Positions 1 to 8,300 of a stretch of DNA of 40,965 nt are shown one piece after another (positions within the stretch are counted from its first letter, which is position 1; every line of letters starts with the position of its first letter). The stretch is from a virus, in the IMG/VR virus record IMGVR_UViG_3300010885_041357, positions 1 through 40,965 of that record. One strand, given 5' to 3'. The position numbers were made by a program, and so were the translations under genes. The notes under the pieces are model-generated. The model did no database searches. It was not told where the DNA came from and worked only from the letters and a program-made list of their open reading frames with translations.

Positions 1-1
1 C

Positions 2-2446
2 TATGGTGGTGGCGGCGGCGGATCGGGCAATGGCGGAACGCCGGGGTCTGGCGGCGCAGGTGGTGGCGGCGCAGGCACTGTTACAGGTGGAGCAACTGGT
101 GGCTCAGGGACTGTTAATACAGGTGGCGGCGGGGGTGGAGGTGCTGGCACCGTGAGTCGCGGAACTGGCGGCGCTGGTGGTTCGGGTATAGTAATTATTC
201 GTTATGCAGATACCTACGCAGCAGCACAAACAACAACCGGATCACCAACTTATACTGTCTCAGGTGGATATAGAATTTATAAATTCACTAGTAGTGGATC
301 TATTACTTGGGCAGACACAAATCAAAATAGTACAAGCCCAGCAACTGGTGCATTGATAGTTGCAGGTGGTGTGGGAATTGTCAAAGATGTGTTTATTGGT
401 GGATCTATTTACAGCAACGGTACCTTATCAATAACAGGCAATACCGTTGCTGCTCAGGTAAATGCTACAGCAATAAACGTTGGTGCAAATGTTAACCTAT
501 CGACATCCCAGTTAAGTGTAGGTAACAGTACAGTTAACGCTGTTGTTACTCAAACAGGAACAACGTGGTCCAACTCAACAGCAACAATGGTTGCTAATAC
601 CACTGGTATGCGAGTTGGTAATACAACCGTCAATACTTCAATTACAGCTACAGCAATTACATCTCCTGCTACTCTTGCAATTGGTAATACAACGGTAACT
701 GGTTTTGCTAATATCTCTTCTACGCTTCAAGTTACAGGCAGCGCTACTTTTACAGACGTAACAATCTCAGGCAACCTAACAACATCGGGTACAACAACTT
801 ATATCAATACGACCAACTTAAATGTTGGCGACAACATTGTTACGTTGAATGCTGATTTGACTGGTGCAACAGCTCCGACAGAAAACGCTGGCATTGAGAT
901 CAATAGAGGTTCATCAGCTAACGTAGCGTTACGTTGGAATGAATCGTTAGGTACTTGGCAAACGACAAGCAATGGTGCAACATATGCAACAATTGCAACA
1001 AATAATGATGTAACAACAGCATACACAAATGCTACATCTTTTGCCGCTAACGCTACTAATATTAGTAGTGGAACACTAAGCACTGCTAGATTACCAGCAA
1101 CAGCAAATATATCAACAGCAATCAATGTTGGCGCAAATGTTAATTTATCGACGACCTCAATTGGCGTTGGTAACAGCACTGTTAATACATCAATTACATC
1201 AACAACAGTTGGTGGCAATGCTACGTTTACTATTGGTAACACAACAATCAATGGTACACTAACAACAACTGGAAATACCGTTGCTGCTCAGGTAAATGCA
1301 ACGTCGTTAAATGTTTCAGGTGTAACAGCTGTTGGTAATACAACAGTTACTGGATTTGTAAACGCAAGCTCATATGGTACGTTTGGTGGTATTGTTAATG
1401 CAACATCTTTTAACTCTACCGGAACTGCTACATCAACGTTTGCTAATAACGTTACAATTACAGGAACAGCAAATGTTAGCGCGGGTGTAAATGTTGGTGC
1501 GAATGTTGTTTTATCTACAACACAAATAAGCGTAGGCAATTCAACACAAAACACAACAATATCAAGCAATAATATTGCCCTTAATGGTACGTTAACAGCA
1601 AACGCAAGTAATGGTTCAGCCGGTCAAGTGTTAACCTCAAGCGGTACGGGTAGTGTATATTGGTCTAATGTTAGTGGCGGAGGTGGTTCCGGTACTACCA
1701 TTGTTGCAAACACAACTGATACACAGACGTTTTATTTCCCAATGTCGAACGCGACAAGCGGTTCATGGTCAAATGCAGTAGTTGATTCAACAGATTTATT
1801 TTACGTGCCATTGACAGGTCTTTTGACTGTTCCGTCTGCAAATTTAACATCATCGTTAAATGTTGTTGGTGCTGCAACGGTAAACGGAGCTTTTGTTGTT
1901 AATAACACAACAGCAGTAGGGAACAGTACGGTTACTGGTTTTATTAATGCTAGCTCCTATGGAAGATTTGGTGGTGTTGTTAATGCAACATCTTTTAATT
2001 CAACAGGTAATGTTACATCAACGTTTGCTAGCAATGTAGCAGTAACGGGGACTGTTTCAGCTAATGGTATTACTGTTGTTGGTAAGGTTACTGCAAATGC
2101 TGCTACAGGAACAGCGGGTCAAGTATTAACATCGGGTGGATCATCCGGTAATGTTTATTGGTCAACTGTTAGTGCAGGCGGTGGGGGTGGAGGTACGTAT
2201 TCAGGCCCAGGAATAACAAGCTCAGCAACAGCACCAGCAACACCTGCAGAAGGTGATTTTTGGTACATAACAGATTTAAAAATATTATCTGTATATACAC
2301 TGGAAGCCGGGCAATATTTTTGGCTAGATATAACAGGAAGAACAATTGCTGGAACAGTGGAAAATCCATTCCTAATTAATGATATAATGTTCCCGACAAT
2401 TTTCCAAGGTGTATCATCACTTCTACTAATGGCAGCTTACAATTAA
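2..2446 (+). CDS. Glycine-rich, repeat-built tail fiber / adhesin protein (5' partial)
   Basis: The reading frame is open to the left edge, so the true start lies outside the window. A GTG at 152 would also give an ORF, but the in-frame codons before it (2-151) already encode a continuous Gly-rich stretch, so it is not the real start. The Gly-rich part ends in GGSGIVIIRY, a motif common in phage fiber and adhesin tips. The rest is low-complexity Asn/Thr/Ser/Val beta repeats (GNTTVTGF, VGANVNLST, GQVLTS). A segment at about 770-1000 (TTYINTTNLNVGDNI, then NAGIEINRG) is of a type found in marine myovirus fibers. A roughly 137 bp unit at 1331-1467 recurs at 1916-2052. It is followed closely by other virion-surface genes, which fits a distal fiber or baseplate appendage. 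The exact receptor role is unknown. Confidence 0.75.
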   Translation, partial: YGGGGGGSGNGGTPGSGGAGGGGAGTVTGGATGGSGTVNTGGGGGGGAGTVSRGTGGAGGSGIVIIRYADTYAAAQTTTGSPTYTVSGGYRIYKFTSSGSITWADTNQNSTSPATGALIVAGGVGIVKDVFIGGSIYSNGTLSITGNTVAAQVNATAINVGANVNLSTSQLSVGNSTVNAVVTQTGTTWSNSTATMVANTTGMRVGNTTVNTSITATAITSPATLAIGNTTVTGFANISSTLQVTGSATFTDVTISGNLTTSGTTTYINTTNLNVGDNIVTLNADLTGATAPTENAGIEINRGSSANVALRWNESLGTWQTTSNGATYATIATNNDVTTAYTNATSFAANATNISSGTLSTARLPATANISTAINVGANVNLSTTSIGVGNSTVNTSITSTTVGGNATFTIGNTTINGTLTTTGNTVAAQVNATSLNVSGVTAVGNTTVTGFVNASSYGTFGGIVNATSFNSTGTATSTFANNVTITGTANVSAGVNVGANVVLSTTQISVGNSTQNTTISSNNIALNGTLTANASNGSAGQVLTSSGTGSVYWSNVSGGGGSGTTIVANTTDTQTFYFPMSNATSGSWSNAVVDSTDLFYVPLTGLLTVPSANLTSSLNVVGAATVNGAFVVNNTTAVGNSTVTGFINASSYGRFGGVVNATSFNSTGNVTSTFASNVAVTGTVSANGITVVGKVTANAATGTAGQVLTSGGSSGNVYWSTVSAGGGGGGTYSGPGITSSATAPATPAEGDFWYITDLKILSVYTLEAGQYFWLDITGRTIAGTVENPFLINDIMFPTIFQGVSSLLLMAAYN
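1331..1467 (+). repeat. Internal direct repeat in fiber gene, copy 1
   Basis: This stretch encodes VGNTTVTGFVNASSYGTFGG followed by VNATSFNSTGTATSTF. It matches 1916-2052 in frame, with scattered mostly silent differences. It looks like a duplicated structural unit of the fiber shaft. Confidence 0.7.
1916..2052 (+). repeat. Internal direct repeat in fiber gene, copy 2
   Basis: This is the second copy of the unit at 1331-1467. It encodes VGNSTVTGFINASSYGRFGG followed by VNATSFNSTGNVTSTF. The many third-position changes show an old duplication rather than an assembly artefact. Confidence 0.7.
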
Positions 2447-2461
2447 CAAAAAGGAATAAAT

Positions 2462-2788
2462 ATGGCTACAGCTTACAAGGTATTGGGGCAACAAAACCCA
2501 GCCGCAAACACACAAACAACAATGTATACGGTGCCGGCCGCTACCCAGTGCATATCGTCAACAATTGCTATTTGTAATCAAGGTATATCTACAACATACC
2601 GTATTGCAGTATCTGTTGCCGGAGCGGCGGCAAATAGTAGACAATACATTGCATATGATGCTCCGGTTGGAGGTAGAGATACAATATTTTTAACAGTTGG
2701 TATGACATTGGGTGCAGCAGATGTTGTAAGAGTAACTGCTAATACAGCCAATGTTAGTTTTAGTTTATTTGGATCAGAAATTACATAA
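2462..2788 (+). CDS. Small virion-associated protein of the fiber cluster, function unknown
   Basis: This is a 108-residue protein with no motif I can assign. It starts MATAYKVLGQQNPAANTQTT and continues with alternating hydrophobic and polar stretches that suggest a small all-beta domain. There is no signal peptide or membrane segment. The start follows AAAGGAATAAAT by the right distance and lies 15 bases after the stop of the upstream fiber gene. It ends two bases before the next start. Its place between two surface-protein genes suggests a virion decoration or fiber accessory protein. That role is inferred from context only. Its composition resembles the small protein at 20158-20436 in the prohead region. 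Confidence 0.6.
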   Translation: MATAYKVLGQQNPAANTQTTMYTVPAATQCISSTIAICNQGISTTYRIAVSVAGAAANSRQYIAYDAPVGGRDTIFLTVGMTLGAADVVRVTANTANVSFSLFGSEIT

Positions 2789-2790
2789 CC

Positions 2791-5004
2791 ATGTCAATAA
2801 AAACTTTAAAACCCTCTTTACGAAACAGTCAAGAAACTTATCAGTTAGAAAAACTTCGTGCAGATTCACTGCGCGATGAAAACGCGCCTGTTTCTGGCCT
2901 TGCTGCATGGACGCGCCCTGCAGATTGGGTAGCATTGCCTGCTGTTACAAATGCTGATGAAAAGTTTGTTGGTATATGGGCAGTAGCACCAAATCAGTCA
3001 CTATGTGCTGTTTATTGTGAGACTGATTCGGGCACATATACTGTTAATTGGGGTGATGGGACAGCAAATACGGTAAGCAGTAGTGGTGTTACGTCATACC
3101 ATATATTTGATTATGCGGCCGCTGCGCTTAGCGCAACAACATCGACGCGAGGATATAAGCAATCAATTATCACTGTAACACCAACTACTAGCCATATAAC
3201 GAGGATAGATCTATCCCGTAGGCACAATGCTTCAAACGCGCAAAGATATTCATCAATGTATTTGGATATATCAATGTCCTTACCATATTGTACGTACATA
3301 TCACTTGGCCAAGATGAATCAACATGGCACCAGCATTTAGAACAAATAAAAATTTACAAATACTCAGATGATTGGGAAGATCTTGGTTATTTGTTTAGGC
3401 ATTGTCGCGTATTAGCTTCTATTCCAGTTTTTTATACTGGTACTGCCGCAAAGTATGCAGATTATATGTTTAACGCTTGTCACGGTCTTCGTTCGGTACC
3501 AACAATAATGCAACCGTTTTTTAACCAGGTACAATCATGTGTTGGCCTGTTTCAAAGTTGTTTTGGTTTAGTAACAGTTGAATTATCTCTTCCAATAGTT
3601 TATGCAGCGCAGAACATATTTTATGATTGTCAGGCTCTTAAAAGAGCAGTTATATTAGATATAGGATCTAATAATACCACAAATACAAATGATGGTAGTT
3701 GGCCAGGCACCACCGATTGTTCTGGTTGGTTTGGCGGTGATACCGTTCATGCATTAACACACGTAGAAATATATAAAACGTCAAGAGTAAGAAATTTTAA
3801 CAGTACCTTTTCGCAATGTAGATCATTGGAAACTGTGTATATTGATCCAAACACCACAAGCTTGGTTAGTGTTGATAATATGTTCTCATCATGTAACCAT
3901 TTAAAACATATTCCATTTTTTAATACCAAGAATGTTATTTATTGGAATAATTTTGCCGCCGGCTGCTACCAACTTGAATATGTGCCACCATATGATTTTT
4001 CTGGTCCGGACACTTGGCCAGCAGGAGATGGCTCAACATCACAAAACTTTGCATCTGCATTTGATAGTTGTTATGTTTTAAAACAGCTGCCGGTTATGAA
4101 CATGGGAAGACCATATGATACATCATATATGTGTTCTTCTTCTTATGGCTTAGAAAAAGTTCCTGAAATGACAAATTTATCTAACACTGTGAATGCATAC
4201 TGGATGTTTTACGGATGTCAAGAAATAAAAAACACCGGATCATTGGTGTTTCCAAAAATGACTAGTGCGAGTTATATGTTTGCCGATTGTAGAAAATTAA
4301 TTAACGTTGATTTAACTATTTCTAATACATGCACAAGTTTTAGCACTACGTTTCAGGGTTGCCATTCACTTCAAAATGTTACAATTAGCGGTAACACAGC
4401 GGGTATAACAACAACCGACAGTATGTTTTCATATTGCTACGCCATGCAAACTGCACCGTTTTTTGATACAAGCAGAGTTACCAATATGGATACCATGTTT
4501 TATCAATGTCACTCACTCGTAAATATACCGGTGTACAATACAGGAAACAATACTAATTTTAACAGTATGATGAGAAGTTGTCATGCCCTTGAATACCCAC
4601 CAGCACTCAATACTAGTAAAGGAACATTGTTTCAATACACGTTCAATGATAGTGAAACCATAAAAATTATACCTAATTACAATACATCAAATGGTACCAA
4701 TTTTGATAATTTTGCTTCCGGTTGTGTTGCATTAAAAAGTGCACCAACAATGAATGTGTATAGTGGAACATATCTTCGCAGTATGTTTGGTAGTTGTTAT
4801 AGTATGCAAATAGCTAATACAATATACGGTATAAGATATACAACTGATTTTGATCGTAACCATCTTAGCAACACCGCGCTTAATGATTTATATACAGCTC
4901 TCCCCAATGTCGTTTCAAAGACAATATATGTTACCTATAACTGGGGAACTGTTTCTGATAATACTACAATCGCTACATCCAAAGGATGGACTGTTAGTGG
5001 GTAA
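2791..5004 (+). CDS. BspA-like leucine-rich-repeat surface protein (DUF285-type repeats)
   Basis: This is a 737-residue protein. The N-terminal part contains YTVNWGDGT, reminiscent of PKD-like surface domains. From about residue 200 there are some 18 repeats of roughly 22-25 residues with the pattern MFxxCxxLxxIP, for example MFNACHGLRSVP, MFSSCNHLKHIP and MFYQCHSLVNIP. This is the hallmark of BspA/DUF285 leucine-rich repeats. The C-terminus (LNDLYTALPNV, then IATSKGWTV) is the usual cap of such proteins. BspA-type repeats are known from bacterial and protist surface adhesins. In this fiber cluster the protein is most likely a host-binding appendage. The start ATG at 2791 follows the previous stop by two bases. 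No membrane segment is seen, so it is probably carried on the virion. Confidence 0.8.
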   Translation: MSIKTLKPSLRNSQETYQLEKLRADSLRDENAPVSGLAAWTRPADWVALPAVTNADEKFVGIWAVAPNQSLCAVYCETDSGTYTVNWGDGTANTVSSSGVTSYHIFDYAAAALSATTSTRGYKQSIITVTPTTSHITRIDLSRRHNASNAQRYSSMYLDISMSLPYCTYISLGQDESTWHQHLEQIKIYKYSDDWEDLGYLFRHCRVLASIPVFYTGTAAKYADYMFNACHGLRSVPTIMQPFFNQVQSCVGLFQSCFGLVTVELSLPIVYAAQNIFYDCQALKRAVILDIGSNNTTNTNDGSWPGTTDCSGWFGGDTVHALTHVEIYKTSRVRNFNSTFSQCRSLETVYIDPNTTSLVSVDNMFSSCNHLKHIPFFNTKNVIYWNNFAAGCYQLEYVPPYDFSGPDTWPAGDGSTSQNFASAFDSCYVLKQLPVMNMGRPYDTSYMCSSSYGLEKVPEMTNLSNTVNAYWMFYGCQEIKNTGSLVFPKMTSASYMFADCRKLINVDLTISNTCTSFSTTFQGCHSLQNVTISGNTAGITTTDSMFSYCYAMQTAPFFDTSRVTNMDTMFYQCHSLVNIPVYNTGNNTNFNSMMRSCHALEYPPALNTSKGTLFQYTFNDSETIKIIPNYNTSNGTNFDNFASGCVALKSAPTMNVYSGTYLRSMFGSCYSMQIANTIYGIRYTTDFDRNHLSNTALNDLYTALPNVVSKTIYVTYNWGTVSDNTTIATSKGWTVSG

Positions 5005-5027
5005 TATACAAAAAGGAAATACTTTTT

Positions 5028-5366
5028 ATGGCAACAAGTAATAATATTAGTTTGACAGCACCTCTAGGTACAATGGGCGATGAGGGGTATTGGTTTAAAG
5101 TTTGGCCTACGCCGCCAATTGATCCTGTTTCAAACACAGCTAATGATATGAGTGGTTTTTGCAGAGTAGATGCTGATTTATTCTTTTGGCGCGCACCTAA
5201 TTTTGTATATGCACCTAGCTACACTCTTCTTAGAGCTGAAAAAGACACATATACATATCCTACAGATGGCGGATGGTATTGGTATGATAATGAAGCAGAT
5301 GGTATAAAATTCTTTGCATCTATGACAGCAACCGCTCGTAAAAATTATTTAAAAACTGTGATATAA
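5028..5366 (+). CDS. Small aromatic-rich virion-cluster protein, function unknown
   Basis: This 112-residue protein is unusually rich in Trp, Tyr and Phe (YWFKVWPTPP, GGWYWYDNEADG). It has no recognisable catalytic motif, signal peptide or membrane segment. The start follows AAAAAGGAAATACTTTTT, an acceptable ribosome binding site. The gene ends four bases before the giant LamG fiber gene, so the two are probably co-translated. It could be a fiber attachment, hinge or chaperone protein. The sequence does not decide between these. Confidence 0.55.
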   Translation: MATSNNISLTAPLGTMGDEGYWFKVWPTPPIDPVSNTANDMSGFCRVDADLFFWRAPNFVYAPSYTLLRAEKDTYTYPTDGGWYWYDNEADGIKFFASMTATARKNYLKTVI

Positions 5367-5370
5367 AAAT

Positions 5371-8300
5371 ATGGCTCTTCCTTCATCACCAACTGATGGA
5401 CAAACATACGTTGATCCTGTTACGTTTGTAACGTATGTTTATTCAAGTGCTAGAACCCTCTGGCAAAGACAGGCTGCACCAGTTAGCAGCACTACAAATT
5501 TAAATGTTTATGGTACTCTTGACGTTACTACAAATTTGACTGTAGGGGGTAAATTAGAAGTTAATTCAGTAAATGCGGTATCTGTTAAAGCAGTAACACT
5601 AACTACTCCTAGTATAAACGCCAGTGGAAGTACGGGTACATCTGGTCAATTTTTAACATCTGATGGTATTAACTCAACTTGGTCGACTCTTGGTGGAGGC
5701 ACGGGCACATCGGGTCAGTATTTAACATCAGATGGATCAAACTCTTACTGGTCAACGCCAGGCCAAATTTTAACATCAAACAATCTAAGCTCGGATACAT
5801 TTTTTTTCCCGATGTCTAATTCTGCGACTGGAGCTTGGACAAACAACGTTGTATCGCCAAACATATCATATGCTCCGTCATCAATAAATCCCAACCTTTC
5901 ATATGTTGTAACATTTAGTGGCAACAATGTCATTGCTAATACGCAAACATTTGTAACAACTAATACATCCATTGCAAACAGCGCTGTCAATTTGAGTGGA
6001 TCGGGAGATTTTACTATTGAGTGTTGGTTTAAAGCCACGGCCAATCCCTTTGGCAACACATATATTGAACACCTTAATGGTACAATTATTCAGAACGGTG
6101 CGCATGACTATTCAGGATATACAAGCCCCACCTACACTATTAATATACAAAGCGGAAATCTTAATTTTGCAATAGGCAACAATTACGACACCCGCAGCTA
6201 CACTACTCCAAACAATATAACAAAAAATGTATGGTACCATGTAGCCATGGTTCGCTCGGGTAATGGGCTATTATGTTTTCTTAATGGCCAACTTCAAGCA
6301 ACTGTAGATTGTGCGGGTTTTTCTCTTGCTGCTACTCAAGACTTTACTATAGGTGCTAGGGGATTGCGTTGGGTTTATGGCGCACATGATTTCTTTACCG
6401 GCCAGATAAAGGATATGAGAATTGTTAAAGGACTTGCTGTATATACCAGCAGCTTTACGCCCCCTACAAGACCTTTGACTGCAACGCAAGCAGCAAATAC
6501 AAATGGTATTCCGAGTGCAGCAATTACGGGGTCACAAACTAGTTTATTAACATTACAGAATTCCACACTAATTGATAATTCGACTTTTGGATACATTATT
6601 TCTTCACAAGCAGGCACTGGCGGTACTTCAAACAATCAAGTTACTTGTTCACAGACAGCAGCAGAAGTATTTGGATCCAAAGGAGCAATAGCATATACAA
6701 ACACCAGTTTGACCTTAGCGGGTGATGCTACAATAGCAGCAAATATATCAAGTAACAATTTGATACTTACAGGGAACACATATTACTCATCAACAAATAG
6801 TGGATTGGTAGCAGGAACAAACAACCCCGCATATGCTGTTAGTTTTAATGGTTCTAATAATTATTTATACGTACCTTCATCCAATGGAACTGGTAATACC
6901 AATCCATTTGATTTAGCTAATGGCGCTGGCAACTGGACTGCGGAGTGTTGGTTCTATGCAAACAATATGACTACAAGAGGACCAATACTTAACAAAGGAT
7001 GGTATGAAGGTAGTACTAATCCCTCTTATGGATTATTTGTTGTTGAAAATGCAAATACTGTTCGTTTTGGCATTGGTGATGGTGGAGCAGGGGGTACTTA
7101 TTATGATGCACCAATTTCTGCTAATACGTGGTACCACGCAGCGCTGGTAAGAAACGCAAATGCAGGTCTTTGTTTCCTCAATGGCAATTTAGTAAGTACA
7201 CTCAATTTAAGCAGTTTTTCAATGGGAGACGGTGGCCAACCACTTACTATAGGTACACAATCAACGGGCACAAAAAATAATTATTTTGGTGGCTATATTT
7301 CTAATGTAAGGATTGCTAAAGGCGTTGCGATATACAAATCAGCATTTACACCAAACACCTATCCACTACCTGTAGTCCAGAAAGCAAATACTGCTGCCAA
7401 TACAAACTCTGTTGGACTTGCATGGTTTGCAACATACCCATATAATGCAAACACAACACAGGATGGCGCAAGAGGTGCATATTTAAATATCAAAGCAACT
7501 TTGCCCAGCAGTAATGATTTTGCTTTTGAAACAGGCGATTGGACGGTTGAGGGATGGTATCAACAAACAAACTATACTACTTACCAACAGCGATTGTGGA
7601 CATCTTCCCCCGGTGGTTCAGTTAATGATGAAAGTAGTGGCCTTAGTTTTGAAAACGGCGTATTACAATATGACAATCCTTATTCAACCGTATCGGTTAA
7701 CAGTTTTTCATTTGCTGCAAATACATGGTATCACGTTGCTACTGTAAGACAATCAGGCGTTACAAAAATCTATGTCAACGGAACAGTAGTTGCAAGCGCT
7801 AATGACACTTATAATCAGAGCGCAAACAGTATGCTTTTTGTTGGTGGCAGGAACACCGGTTATGGCGGCGGTTGGGGAGAATCATGGATAGGAAAAATAT
7901 CCAACTTTAGAGTAGTTAAAGGTGTTGCGGTATATACAGGCAACTTTACTGTACCTTATACAAATATACTTACTGCGACACAATCAGCTAGCGGTAATGT
8001 TGCTGCTATTTCAGGAACACAAACAAAAGCATTATTGTATCAAAGTAATACAAAAACCCAAGACTATTCATCATACGCAAAGACGGCGTCTGTATCTAGC
8101 CAGATCACTATGGATGGGGAGGTAGCAACAAATATATTTCCCGCTTGGTCAGGCGATAAGACAGTTCTACTATCGTTTCAAAATAACACGATATACGATA
8201 GATCTACTCTTAATAATGTTATTCTCAATATGGGGACAACACCAGCACCAACCTTTTCAATAACAGGAGCACCTTTTACTACAACTGTTGCTGGTACATT

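Noticed and set aside
152-160. GTG at 152 as the start of the first fiber gene.
   Set aside because: The same frame is open and codes for a continuous glycine-rich sequence from base 2 on, so the gene enters the window from the left.
799-1251. Long hydrophobic minus-strand ORFs opposite the fiber genes.
   Set aside because: They are reverse-strand shadows of Asn/Thr/Val repeats, with no ribosome binding site or family motif.
2455-2462. AATAAATA just before the start at 2462 as a promoter.
   Set aside because: It runs into the start codon, so it cannot be a -10 element for this gene. It is more likely the spacer after the AAAGGA ribosome binding site.
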